Assembly (NCBI GenBank): GCA_031771865.1 | Contig: JASISA010000025.1 | Coordinates: forward strand, 2,108,001 to 2,172,000 | Source of the DNA: Nothophaeocryptopus gaeumannii | Lineage: Eukaryota; Ascomycota; Dothideomycetes; Mycosphaerellales; Mycosphaerellaceae | DNA length: 64,000 nt | Direction: 5' to 3' | Program-made: the position numbers and the translations under genes | In this document: positions 1 to 11,109 of the stretch, one piece after another | How the letters are laid out: every line of letters begins with the position of its first letter | Position numbering within the stretch: position 1 is the first letter of the stretch | Notes under the pieces: model-generated | Databases searched by the model: none | Seen by the model: the letters and a program-made list of their open reading frames with translations, nothing else | What the model was told of the DNA's origin: nothing

Positions 1-1588
1 CAAACTCAGCCCATGGGCCTGGATCTCGGCTTTCAATTTGGCTGAAGGCCTGGCACAGGCGTAAAGTTGTGTAGGATGCTTCAGTGAGGGCGTATTGCTG
101 GCCTAGGCAGATGCGAGCACCGCCGTTGAATGGGAGATACTAAGCCAAACAGTCAGTAATCACTGTGGTTCAGGCGTTGATCAAAAGCAGAACATACCTC
201 CCAGCCGGGACGAAGGCCCTTCACTCCAGTCTCTGGATTATCGAGCCACCTCTCCGGCTTGAATTCCTCTGCGTCCTCGCCGTAGAAGTCCTTTCTGCGG
301 TGCATGGCGTATACATTCCAAGCCATCAGCTCGCCCTTGGGAATCAAGACTGGTGCTCTGCCATTAGACCCTCCACCTAAAGGCAGAACAGTGTCTTCCA
401 GTGCCTCACGGCTGTTCATGGGCACCACTGGATGAAGACGAAGAGATTCGTTAAGGCATGCTTTGAGATACTTCAGCTCCTTGATTTGCTCAAATGTAGG
501 CTGCGTACCACCAAGTTGCGCAACCTCGGACTGCAGCTTCTGCCAGATATCCGGACGTTTCGCCAATACGAACCAAAAGTTCGTAAGGAGAGAAGCCGTC
601 GTGTCACGGCCGGCCAGGAGAATGTTGAGGGCCTCGCTCCGAATGCGGATCGGGTCTGTCGTCTGTGAGACAAGCTCGTCAATGAAGACATAACGACGGC
701 TCTTGTCGGGGTTCTGCTTCTGTTCCAGGAATTGGCTGCGCTTAGCCAATGCCTTTTGGACGTAGTAGTCGACAAAGTTGTGCACAAAGTCGCGATCACG
801 GATGAAGCGCTTTTTGCCAGGAAATAGCTTAGCCAACGAACCAAACCGAGCCATGTTTGCGATGAAGTCCTGAGAGTTGGTGAAGGCCTCCGCAAAGCCG
901 TCTGAGCTGTTCTTCGTGAGGGAGCTTCCGAATAAGAACTCCGTGGCTGAGTCAATAGTCAGTCGGAAGAAGAGATCAGACAGGTCGACCGTAGTCTCAT
1001 TCGGAATTGAGGAAATGAGGTGTGCAACATGCTTCTCAAACATGTCAATGTCTCCGACCTGAGAGCGCACAAAGTTCGGTCTAAGCATATCACGAGAGTG
1101 CTGCCATTGTTGTCCATCGGTAGTGAAGATGCCTAGAAATGCGATCAGTGACATGTCACCTTGGAAATACAGGCTAGCATACCATCTCCTAGCAGTGGAC
1201 GAAAGCCTGTCTTTCTCCTCTCTCCCAGGCCCCACTTCTTGAACTCAATAGCCTGAATTGGTTTGAGATTTTCCGGCTCGATCGTGATGTGCAGTCGCCG
1301 GCCAAGGACCTTCAATTGGAATGTGTTGACGCCCAGCTTTTGAAACCTCTTGTGGGAGGTCTCCAGCAGCTTGTGAGTCTTGATGGCTTTGATATTTTCG
1401 TAGAATAAGTCCAGCCCGTAGATCTTATCGAACTGAGGGTAGCAAACCGCTTCGAGCGCACCCCTCGCGCGCCTCATAGACCGTCGCTTGCTCCATAGTG
1501 CCAGAGACGTGATAAAGCTGTGGAAAACATAGATTGCGGCCAAGCCGATCGCAGCCTTGGTGGTGTGATGCATTTTTGAGAAGTCCAT
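1..1588 (-). CDS. Cytochrome P450, CYP52-like (partial, C-terminus off window)
   Basis: Haem-thiolate monooxygenase of the fungal CYP52 type, a group known for terminal hydroxylation of alkanes and fatty acids at the ER. Exons read 1588-1183, 1132-198 and 139-<1, with introns 1133-1182 and 140-197, both GT-AG and in frame. The start has a hydrophobic anchor (IGLAAIYVFHSFITSLAL). Seen motifs are AGRDTT (I-helix oxygen binding), ESLR (ExxR, K-helix) and FNGGARICLG (haem-binding Cys) in exon 3. The second junction restores RPGWE-YLPFNGG, as in the family. About 45 residues beyond the haem Cys are visible before the window ends. The CYP52 label is from motif style and is not certain; the P450 call is. 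Confidence 0.93.
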
Positions 1589-2384
1589 CTTGCTGGCCGC
1601 AAGAGTGGCGTCCGCCCTAGCGATAGATGTATGTAGAATGCTAGATCAGTTCTACAGTCAAGATCGGAGAAGGCAAATAGATGACAGTGAATGAAATAGC
1701 AAATGGAAGCTGTCCTCGTAAGGCCTCCTCACCTGAGGGTGACGGTAGCCATGCACGCCCTGGACCTTGTGAACAAGCATACGGTAGGGTGCGGTAGGGT
1801 AGAGCCGCTCGGTCAAGTCCGTGGCATTCGCGAGCGAACCAATCCGAGGAAGCACAATTGTGTTCCCCGGTCTGCTATACGCGTTTGCGAGAAGGCACCA
1901 GAGTTCGCAAAGATCCCCAAACGAAAGACACGGCCGAAAGGCTGCGCCGCTGGACAGGTGCACGGCGCCTCCTGGCGCTTGTCTGGTGGGGAGTCATTAG
2001 AGTGGACGGCATCGGAGCGTGCTGAGGTACGTCGGCGCAGAGAGGGAAAATGGCTCCGTCCTCACCGCCAAGCCTAAGCGCGTTGCCACGCGATGACTTC
2101 GAACTCAATTATATTGCCATCTCCGAGACGTGTGCAAGAACACGCTCACCTGAAGGCATATACCATCTACACGTACAGCAATCAGATCTTGCTATCGTTA
2201 GCCCCGCCGAGCACGTCGCTTCACGACATGGCCGCGTGCCCCACTCGCTTACAACCACATGCCCATGAGGATTGGTATCCCGGATCACGCAGCTCGCCCT
2301 GGCCGGTCTCCACGTGTGCAGAGGATACGAGGGGCATTCGATACAGATCGACCCGAAATCGATGTTAGTGCTTGAATAGCAAGT
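1589..2384. other. Intergenic region, P450 promoter side and LEU2 3' side
   Basis: About 0.8 kb between the P450 start and the 3-isopropylmalate dehydrogenase stop. It should hold the P450 promoter and the LEU2 3' UTR. Short open frames exist on both strands, but none shows a recognisable domain or splice pattern. I see no RNA gene or repeat. Confidence 0.6.
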
Positions 2385-3607
2385 CTATCTTGATGACAGC
2401 AAGCTTTTCACCTCGCCCTGAATGGCCTCACTCATGATCTTAGTCGTGGCCTTCCCTCCGAGATCACCCGTGCGAATCTCTAACCCACCATCCTTCTTTG
2501 AGTCCAGGACCTTCGCGATGGCTTCCTCGACGACGTCTGCTTCCCGATACATGTTGAAAGAATATCGCAACATCATAGCCAGACTCAGCACCTGAGCGAC
2601 CGGATTCGCCAATCCCTTGCCGCTGATATCTGGAGCGGATCCATGGACAGGCTCGTACAGACCACGCACTCCACCCACGCTGTTCTGGCCTAAGTTGGTG
2701 CCTGGTGCTCCAGCGATTGACGCGCTCGGTAGCAATCCGAGTGATCCGGTGAGGCCACCGCTTTCGTCGGAAAGAATATCTCCAAAGGTATTGTCCGTCA
2801 CAATCACACCATTGAATGCAGTCGGCTTGGTAATGAACAGCATCGCCAATGAATCCGCCAATTGATGTTGCAGCTTGACCCCAGGGAATTCCTTCTCGAA
2901 TACCTCTGTCACAATCCGCCTCCACACTCGCGAGTTGGCAAGGACGTTGGCCTTGTCAACACTCCACACCGGAAGTGGAGGATCACTTTGCATCGCTAGG
3001 GCGCCGGCAACCCGAGCGACACGTTCAATCTCGGGTCGGCTGTACTCCCACGGGTCGCAGGCATAGTCAGCCTCCTCGACTTTGTTGCCGTAGTACGCAC
3101 CACCGCAGTTTTCCCGGATGAGCATGAAGTCGACGCCCTCGATGATTTCGCGCTTGATCGGAGACCATTCGATCATCGTCTTGGAAGCAAACTTGCACGG
3201 TCGAAGGTTGGCGAAGATCTACTCGTAATGTCAGGAGAATCATTTACGCCTAAACACGAGAGGAAACTTACCTGCATCCTCTTTCGTATCCTCAAAAGTC
3301 CACTCTCCGGATTCGGTTGCACAGTCCCCCATTCTGGACCTCCAGCGCTTCCAAAGAACACGGCATCGGCCTTCTCAGACTTTTGCAACACTTCTTCTGT
3401 CACTGAATCTTTGTGCTTGTCTAGAGAGCAGCCACCACAAAGATCAAAATCTCGTTCGAACTTTGTTCCCGTCGCCTCTTCAATGATGTCTAGGACCTTC
3501 AAAGCTTCCGTCACCACCTCAGGTCCGATATGATCTCCATGCAGCACCAAGATCTTGCCTCCCTTAGCCGGTGGCTTCGCCATTGGACCATTGCCGTTGA
3601 CTGACAT
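2385..3607 (-). CDS. leu2: 3-isopropylmalate dehydrogenase
   Basis: Catalyses NAD-dependent oxidative decarboxylation of 3-isopropylmalate, the third step of leucine synthesis. Exon 1 is 3607-3272 and exon 2 is 3218-2385; the 53-bp intron (GTAAGT...TAG) is phase 0 and restores IFANLRP, the family's nucleotide-site strand. Other family motifs are LHGDHIGPEV near the start, GSAGGPEWG, RENCGGAYYG, DNTFGDILSDE (metal-binding aspartates), GSLGLLPSAS and EPVHGSAPDI. The length of about 390 residues is normal and looks complete. Leu2 paralogues occur in some fungal metabolite clusters, but nothing nearby suggests that here. Confidence 0.97.
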
Positions 3608-4001
3608 ATTGAAGTGTCCAACTTTGGTTCAGAAGGCTAAGAATGAAGATAAATACGCTGACAGACTTCTAGATGAATATCACGAGGAACATACTGAAGA
3701 CAACATCGCTGAACGTCCTCCCGAATAGCAAGACTTGATGCTGTCGTTATCCGCTCTTCAGTTGCCTTCCCCGCCTGGATCTTGGCAGCGACATCGGCAG
3801 TCAATGCAGGTGAAGTCTACAAGGCAGGTCCAGCGAGCATTCATTCTTCTGATACACTCATCTACAACAGAACAAGCATAAAGGACAGTCAAATTGGTAT
3901 CCGCTTCAAAAAGACTGTCACCTCCAATTCATCTTTCGTCACTACGCCGCCCTCGCCTTTTCTTTTCTCTCTCTACGACCCACCACACTGCCTTCGACCA
4001 A
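3608..4001. other. Intergenic region, LEU2 promoter and oxalate decarboxylase 3' end
   Basis: About 0.4 kb holding the upstream region of the minus-strand LEU2 gene and the 3' UTR of the next minus-strand gene. The stretch 3940-4000 is pyrimidine-rich on the plus strand. No additional gene is seen. Confidence 0.6.
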
Positions 4002-5673
4002 CTACTCCGTCTCCTCAAAAATTGTCGTCAACAAATTCGTATTCCCAGGCAAAATAAAAGGCTTGATCTTCGGGAACCGATCCATAGTTTCCTCGGAAAA
4101 CCCCAAATGATCCTTAACAATTTGCTTCGGAGTCAAACCCAACCATTGCGCAACGGAAATGTCGTTGTAGACGGGTGCTTGAAGGACCTCTATACTCCTT
4201 GTCAGCCAATTCTCTTCGCCAAAACCACACCATAGCCCGTGGAGCCCACTTACCGAGATAGATTAGGTCTTCCGTCCCCGTATTCTCCAGATAATGCGCC
4301 ACAGCCACAGGAACATACCCCGTATCCCCCGCCCGGAAATCAAACGTCTGACTACTCTGCGGAGCCACATACGCCGTCAATCTCCCCTGTCCAGCAATAA
4401 TATAATCCCATTCATCAGATGTCGTATGCCAATGTAATTCCCTCATGGCGCCCGGTTTGACTGTGAAGAGGGCGACGGCGAAATCCGCTGCGATGGGAAA
4501 GGAGAGGGTATCGAGGATTTTGACGCTGCCGCCGGGGACGGTGTAGGGTTCTTGGAGGGAGAAGTGGTAGGAGTAGGTGCGATTTAGGGGGATGGAACCT
4601 GCGGGGCCGGTGACGTTTTGCGCGGAGATGTTGGCTGGGGCGGGGGTGCCGGGGAAGATGTAGAGTTGTCCGTCTGGGAGGGTATCAAAGACGGAAGTAT
4701 CGACTCGAAGATCTTTCGCCAGCACGGACTGTGGGTTTCGTTCGAAGAGTTCGGATACGAGGAAGGTGTTGTCGTCGCTAAATTCTCCATTATCGAAAAC
4801 CAACAGAAATTCCGCTCCATCAGCGAAAGATTGAATAGAATGCGGCACACCAGCTGGAAAGAACCAGACATCTCCGGCTTGTAGGTCGTCGACGAATGTC
4901 TCGCCTGCTTCGTTCATGGAGGCTACCCGGACGGAGCCGTTGAGGATTAAGGACCATTCGTTGGCTTGATGCCAGTGGAGTTCGCGATAGGCGTGGGGTT
5001 CGAGCATCATATCCACGCCGGCCATTTCTGTGGCGATGGGCAGTTGTTGGACGTTTTGTTGGCGAGACCAGCCGGAAGCGTTGAGACCGTGTCTGTTGGT
5101 GGAGAGGCCCAGGGGCCATTTCGCGTTGGGGACGGAACCGGAATCTGTGCCTGGTGGTGCGAGGCTGCAAAATCTCAGTCAAGAATGTCTTTACATTGGA
5201 CTGGTCTCCTCAACTCACAGGTCTGGATTTTGCTTATCGATCTCTACATTTCGTGGACCTGGATCCGTCGGCGAATCTGTGCTTCCTCTGATCGGTTGTG
5301 GGTTCTCGACTGATGCCAGATCGAGATACACTCCTAGATCTGCTGGTGCCGTCTGGCCAGGAGCGAGCTGATATTGATCAGAGGCTACAGTCGCTGGCAA
5401 GGCAGTGTCGACTGGGAAGTCGGGATGGTAGCCAGCGAGAGAAGTTGGACCTCTCTGTGACCCCGATGCTCCTGATGGGCCGTATGGTGTCTCGGTGGGC
5501 ACGCTCAGGATAGCGAAGTCTGGTGGTCCCAAGCTATTGCCTTCCTGCCTCTTTCTAACTGGAGGATCTTCACGCTTCTCGCGCTTGATGACTCCGGGGC
5601 CTGGGCGAGGTGCTGGTGGAGCTGCCAATGCTGTTGCGAGCAAAGCCGCTACAGTAAAGTGATTTCGTACCAT
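4002..5673 (-). CDS. oxdC: Secreted oxalate decarboxylase, bicupin
   Basis: Mn-dependent conversion of oxalate to formate and CO2, probably outside the cell. Exons are 5673-5219, 5164-4254 and 4189-4002; introns 5165-5218 and 4190-4253 are GT-AG and keep frame. The N-terminus is a signal peptide (TVAALLATALAAPPAP), followed by a basic stretch with KR pairs ending VRKR, which looks like a Kex2-processed propeptide. Cupin 1 carries ELHWHQANEW and later GVPHSIQ; cupin 2 carries ELHWHTTSDEW and later VAHYLENTG, giving the H-H-E-H metal set twice. The flexible-lid position reads SDDNT rather than the SENST of the Bacillus enzyme. Bicupin oxidase activity cannot be excluded. Exon 3 encodes the usual C-terminal helices. 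Confidence 0.93.
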
Positions 5674-5745
5674 GTTGTCTTGAGGTCGAGGAAGATATAC
5701 CTATGAGAATCGCAATGCAGCACAATCAAACCTTGGGTCCTCGTG

Positions 5746-5757
5746 CTTCTTATATGA
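5746..5757 (-). promoter_or_regulatory. TATA-like element of the oxalate decarboxylase gene
   Basis: On the minus strand the sequence reads CATATAAG about 75-80 bp before the oxalate decarboxylase ATG, a usual place for a fungal TATA box. It was identified by eye only. Confidence 0.45.
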
Positions 5758-7360
5758 AGCTTCGCTCGGGCAACCTACATTTACAAACAGTAAACAGAGC
5801 TGATACGTCACCAGAACAGCGTTTCTAGCTCATCGGCAGCATGAATCCTCCAACTATGCAAGATTCTGCATCCGTGCGCATGTGTATGTGTCACACCCAT
5901 GGTGTGGAGAGCATACCGCAATGGTGCCATTGGGTAGGTACCACGGGTTGTGCTCAAGATCCGGGATATGCTTGTGGCGCCCATGAAGAAGGATCGGCAC
6001 TGAAGCACCAGCACGGTATGATCCGGTACCTGAACGGGCATGAGCGGGAAAGCCTCTTTCGTACGCTTTTGAGGCTGATGAAAGGAGTCCGCGTCGTAGG
6101 GTACCGATCTGATAGGCCATATCCATGCCGGAAGATAATTGAGCGCATGTCACTCACGGTGAGTGCTGGCCACAATCGCTGCGGCCTGTTGAATCGCGGA
6201 ATGTTGCGTCAATGGGTTGCGTGGCTTGCCTGCTATGCCACAATTCCGATATGTGTCCGCTCTCACTCTCGAGACGTGGCGAAGGCAATGTTAGACCATG
6301 TTGTTTTCGTCGGCTGGGTAACCCTCGAAATGCAGCATCCTGCGTCTGTACTCCGGAGTAGGTCGGGCACAGCCGAGTGATCAAACAGCGGGGAAGGAGC
6401 ACCAAAGTTTTGGCCGTCGAACGTCTTCTGCTGTGCCCATTTTCATGCGGAGTAGTCGCTCGTACTTCCACAACGTGACGAACAAGTCGCCTGACGAAGC
6501 CTATGCAGTCGTGTGTCAGCACGAGCAGTGGAGCAACCTAGCCCAAGCGAGTTGGAAAGGCAAAATCAAGCCTCGCAATGGTGGGGCTTTGGAAGCCAAG
6601 ATGAGAGCCAAGACCAATGCCAAGAACCGCGTATCTCGATTCGTGAAGATTCATTGCAGGCGAACCTTGCCGGGAAACCAATAGAACGTGCGTTTGGTGA
6701 CGGTGGCAGTGAAACAGCCGTATCCTGGATAGACGCACCTTACCTGGAGGCGGTAGCATTGGAGGTCGAGGAGTAGATGAATGACTGGGCATCGCCAGTG
6801 AGGCAAAGGAGTGGCCTTTGAGCGGTCACAATGCGGGTCAGCAGTAGAGGAATGGTGAAGCGGAGCTGAAGACGTTTCGAACATGGCCACAGCAGGTTTG
6901 CTGACAGGTACTTCGCCAGCCTTATCCTTTCTGATGGTAAAATGGTGAGCGCAGTCATACTACTGCATATACTCTGTATCACTCATCCGCAGGTCAGTCG
7001 CCGCGGTCCAGCCTTTCCGGGCTGGAGCTCGTAGAGTAGAGCGTTCTTTCTTGCTCTCGCTTACTGCTCTTGGCGACTGCATTGATGAATTGTTTGCGGC
7101 ATCCTTGAATGATGTAGCAGTCCACAGGACATCGCACCAGTTCGTTGGGTCAATGCTCACGTAATCCTCGTGTGGATCCTACGGCCGCATCGTTAGACTG
7201 TATAGGGCTGGCTGTGCTCAATGGCAAAGGCATCCCGCGCACCATTATCTCAGCTCCAGCCACGACACGTCGAATTCGCATTGTAGAGCTGTAATATTCC
7301 TTGCCGCCATGGCCGCGTCCAGACTTCAGCTTCGCTAGGGATTCGGATTCCACGTCAGCT
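5758..7360. other. 1.6-kb region without a convincing gene
   Basis: Lies upstream of the oxalate decarboxylase and downstream of the small Cys-rich gene. The longest open frame (5841-6380, plus, 179 codons) is Cys-, His- and Arg-rich with no recognisable domain, and overlapping frames on the other strand are nearly as open, so it is probably chance. No repeat, transposon remnant or RNA gene is seen. Confidence 0.5.
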
Positions 7361-7911
7361 TCACTTGATAGTCGATCCTGGTCCGCGCGAAGGCTGCTTG
7401 CCGGATCTTTTGCGGGTGGACTTTGAAATCACTGAGGGCTCGTTCTCGCCGTTTTCATCAGGCAACTCCAGGACCTCGACTTCCTCGTGGGGCTTGTCCG
7501 CAATGCGTCGACGCTTCTTGCTACCTCCAGCAGTCGCATCGTTGTTCGTGGCCTCTTGCTCTGACCACTTCTTGAGCACGGCATCCTCGATCGCGTTTTC
7601 CATGTTGTGAAAGCTAGCGTGGTGCCCGCATCCATCGCAGTCAAATGAAGTCGCAGCCTAATGCCATCAGCAATCTACTTCCAACGTAGGAGCTGTGACT
7701 TTTTTTTGTGCCTACCTTTACAGGATGCAGCATGAAGCGCAGACAGGGACATGAGGAGAGAAGTGAAGTCTTGTAGTTGCATTTGCCGCGAGGAGGGACT
7801 GAGGGAATGAAAGGTTAGCAGATGCCTCAGATAGAAAAGAGCTCTTGGCCTTAAGTTCTTACCATAGCTCATCGCGGACCATACTGATCCTTTCGGGGCC
7901 TGGTTGGCCAT
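7361..7911 (-). CDS. Small Cys/His-rich nuclear-type protein (142 aa)
   Basis: Three exons: 7911-7863, 7798-7716 and 7657-7361, with introns 7799-7862 and 7658-7715 (GTAAGA/CAG, GTAGGC/TAG). Splicing gives an unbroken 142-residue protein. The centre has a CPCLRFMLHP segment, then FDCDGCGHHASFHNMENA, four cysteines and several histidines that look like a small metal site. The C-terminal half is basic then acidic, with KKRRR and RKRSGK resembling nuclear localisation signals. I do not know a function. An in-frame ATG 30 nt upstream (MSATNTHSLV) could be the true start. The gene diverges from U1-C with about 320 bp between starts. Confidence 0.75.
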
Positions 7912-8233
7912 GACTAGAGAGTGAGTGTTGGTAGCGCTCATTCTACGATGAGCAGAATTGAGGCTTTCATCATGATTGTTGTTGTTGATGCGCAGTGCAA
8001 GCGTGTTATGCTTGGAGTGAATGTTTGAAAGGCACCAGAGGCGGAACAACATCCGAAGTTTTGCCGTCAACATGAGCTTCACGCGGGACTTTGAATATAC
8101 CACACAAAACTTCACATCGACACCACATCGATATCACTTAGATTGACCTTCGCGACACGTTGAGAGCAGTCATACGAACGCCGGTATCACGTTTGAAGAG
8201 CGCCTCCACCGCGCCAGGCGCACGACCGCCACG
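7912..8233. promoter_or_regulatory. Divergent promoter between the Cys/His protein and U1-C
   Basis: A 322-bp gap between two divergent start codons, so it must carry both upstream regions. No TATA box is evident. Confidence 0.6.
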
Positions 8234-8936
8234 ATGCCGAAATTCTTCTGCGACTACTGCGATGTCTACCTCACCCACGACTCGATGAGCGTACGCAAAG
8301 CGCACAACAGCGGCCGAAACCACCTGCGAAATGTTGTCGAATACTACCAGCAAATCGGCCACGAGAAGGCGCAAGCAGTAATAGACGGAATCACTAGCAG
8401 TTATGCCGCAGAAGGACAGAGTATGCCAATGCCCAACCCACAACTCCCAGGCCAAGGTCCACCAGGCTTCTCAGGGCCTCCGCCGCCTGGACTGCCGCCC
8501 GGGTTTCCGCCAATGCCCGGTCAGATGCCACCAGGTATATACAGATCAAGCTGAAACACAATATGCAGTTTCGTGACACTGACTACTGCACACAGGTATG
8601 CCACCTATGCCACCTGGTATGCCTCCCATGCCTCCAGGAGGACGAGGTATGCCACCTTTACCGCCAGGATTCCCGCCGCTCCCTGGAGGCTTCCCACCTG
8701 GTTTCAACCCGCAAGGCATGCCTCCCTTCCCAGGCGGCCCGGGTCCGGCTGGCAATGCGAGCTCTCCACACGGTAATGTGCCATTCTCGCCGCCAAATGG
8801 CTTCCCACCGAATATGCCACAGGGCTTCGGAGGGCCAGGCCGGCCGAGTCCTGCGCCTGGTCATGGTATGAGCCCGCCTCCTGGCGTGCGCGGTCCACCT
8901 GCTGGACCGCCTGGGATGAAGCAAGAGGGGAAATAG
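8234..8936 (+). CDS. YHC1: U1 small nuclear ribonucleoprotein C
   Basis: Component of U1 snRNP that stabilises pairing with the 5' splice site. Exons are 8234-8534 and 8596-8936; the 61-bp intron (GTATAT...CAG) is phase 1. The N-terminus MPKFFCDYCDVYLTHDS and KAHNSGRNH make the matrin-type C2H2 zinc finger that defines U1-C (C-x2-C, then two histidines). The rest is a long Pro/Gly/Met-rich tail made of PPG and MPP repeats, normal for the family. The product is 213 residues. The repeat-rich tail spans the intron. Confidence 0.96.
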
Positions 8937-9443
8937 AGCCCGTAGTGCGAGAGGACACAACACAAAACGCAGGCTTCCTGCATTAAATGGCCGGGAGTCT
9001 CCTGCTCAAGCACGTCGGGTGATGCGAGACATTGCATGGCGCTGCAAACTGGACGAGATAGGCCGCCAGATGCCGATGCGCCGAGGGGACCTGAGCTCAA
9101 GAGATGAGCAATATTCAGCACGCCCTAGCCGATCTGTCAGCACCCCAAGCGCAGCTGTCACTCGGCTCAAAGTGGAGACTACAGAGGAATGAGACGATGT
9201 AACCAGAGCGGTTGAGTGGAAGGAGAAGCGAGAATTAGGTAGCGAGAGATGAGAAATGGTTGATGAAAGTAAGTCTATTAGGAAAATGCAACAAGCCGAC
9301 CACGTTATCAGGCTTGCAAGAGATCAAAAGCAAACATTGAAATATCAAGGTTAGAAGCTCCTTACCGCCATCATACTAGTCAGGACTTGTATTCCACCTC
9401 GGACTGCTCAGCTAACGGCACGGCACATCTGCTCTATTCCTCG
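8937..9443. other. Intergenic region between convergent U1-C and the kinase pseudogene
   Basis: About 0.5 kb of 3' flank shared by two convergent units. Nothing recognisable as a gene, RNA or repeat. Confidence 0.6.
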
Positions 9444-10536
9444 TCATTGCTCTCGGGGTCCGGGTTTGCCACAGCGAGCCGAGTTGGATACTGCAGGCTG
9501 GTCACTGAAGGTAGTGGAGCGGATGACACAAGACCCTCCGTTCATGAGGAACTGCATCAACTCCTGGTCGCTCGGCACGGGATTCTCAAAGTAAGCCTTG
9601 AGATTAGCTGGCAAATGCAAATCGTTGTAGTGTGCAGCTCGCTTCTCCTCAGCCTGGCTGACCCATTTTTTCAGCCAGTCCTCGTGCTTTTCTGCCTTCC
9701 ATCTGCCCTTTTGTTGTTTAAGGAAGAAATTTGGGACGGTCCTATCGAAGAAATCCTTGAGAGCGCTGCTTTTCCTTGTAGTCTTGTCGACCGTCCTCGA
9801 AAACGCGGACATCGCGTTTACGATATCCTCGGTAGTACTTTGAATATCTTCTGCTGTGCTGCTTCTTGGTTGCAGGTTTCCAAAGTCGGATAGAACCAGG
9901 TTTGGGTAGTCTTTGTACTGTGTCGGAGAGCCTGGAGTTGGTGCACGAAGGATGAGGTTGGCTTTGTGAACGTCCTCATGAAAGACGGGTTTCCAGTCTT
10001 CATCCTTCTCCATCTCGTGGTTAATGCCGCAATGGATATACAGGAAAGCTCGGGCGATTTGAGAGATCAAGTGCTAAACGAGAGCAAGCGTCATATTCTC
10101 TATCATCGGGTCGTTGGGACGAATCTTGACAGAGAAATCCTTGTCTTGTTCGGTATACTGTTCTTCCAGCGCACCCATAGTCCTAGCAGTAAGTAACTCA
10201 GAGTCATCCATTGATGTGTCCCTTGACTAACATAATTATAAATAGAAGGTCGAATGACTTACCTCCTCCATTTCCTTCAGCACATGAATCTCTTTCGGAA
10301 CATCTTCACAATATGCCTTCGCGATCTTGGCCCCTCGCAGCTTGTTTCGAATTTCGGTCAGAGGGCTATTTTGGTTAGCAGCATGTTCTTGTACAATCCT
10401 GTCGAGAATTTCGCGCTCGATGCAGGCATAGACGTTACCGTAGAAGCCGTTACCAAACTTATTGATTATGTAGTGGTCTACTTTGCAGCGATCCATTGCT
10501 TTGAAGAATGATTCGCCTTCGGGCAGGCGGCGTAGT
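9444..10536 (-). pseudogene. Decayed kinase-like paralogue of the gene at 11110-12201
   Basis: The minus strand encodes pieces that align end to end with the intact neighbour: PEGESFFKA and a glycine-loop-like FGNGFYGNVY, then ELLTARTMGALEEQY, HEDVHKANLILR (HxD loop), LSDFGN (DFG) and a C-terminal DQELMQFL. Two lesions are visible. First, about 23 codons present in the neighbour between KAMIDMR and CTLELLSAET are missing; only a 36-nt GT-AG-bounded stretch (10227-10262), too short for a normal intron, lies there. Second, an in-frame TAG at 10074-10076 sits exactly where the neighbour has the Trp of AWHFVTQ. The first exon upstream of 10536 could not be placed. The tail past the homologous end is extended. 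A shortened transcript could still be expressed. Confidence 0.7.
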
Positions 10537-11109
10537 CTGTACGAATGAGTTTGTATGAAGAGCAAGTAGGGATATGGGCATGGTGTCCCTATAAGGGGCA
10601 GTATGCTGTGGACAAATGCATTGTGTATACAGTTGGAAGAAAGACATTGATAGAGCCCTTTGTGATATAGGAGTTCTATGTTGAGGAATACAGAAAAAGG
10701 GAAAGAATATGGAGGGCTACTTATTCTTGCTAGTACAAAGAATCTGTTCACGCTGGTAGTAGTGAGTATGTCTCACACAACGTCGTAGAACTCGGAATTT
10801 GGATCAGCGAAGAGACGCAAGAGGCAGAAGTCTCGACTGCGTTCGAGCAATGCCAAGATTGCTTCGGACAGTGTGTCGAAATGGCACAGACAGCTATCAC
10901 AGAGAGTCAACAGAGACCAGGTTGTACACCAATGGGTGCAGTGAAGTGAGAGCAGCAAGGGGAGAGAGGAGCATGAAAAGAGATGTTTTCAGCGAAAGAA
11001 TCAGTTAGAGGAGTAGCTTGGATCAATAACGGTTCGAGAACTCTTTAGACTGCAGTTTAGAAACCCTCGCAAGATCAGACATCAAGTGTCATCTATCACT
11101 TCCCGTAAT
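10537..11109. other. Spacer between the two kinase-like copies
   Basis: About 0.57 kb between the broken copy and the stop of the intact copy. It may hold the lost first exon and promoter of the broken copy, but I could not identify them. Confidence 0.5.

Noticed and set aside
1..5673. A metabolite cluster made of P450, Leu2-like dehydrogenase and oxalate decarboxylase
   Set aside because: No polyketide synthase, peptide synthetase or terpene cyclase is present, and each gene has a common stand-alone role.
5841..6380. A 179-codon plus-strand frame as a real gene
   Set aside because: No domain, no splice pattern, odd Cys/His/Arg content and equally open frames on the other strand.
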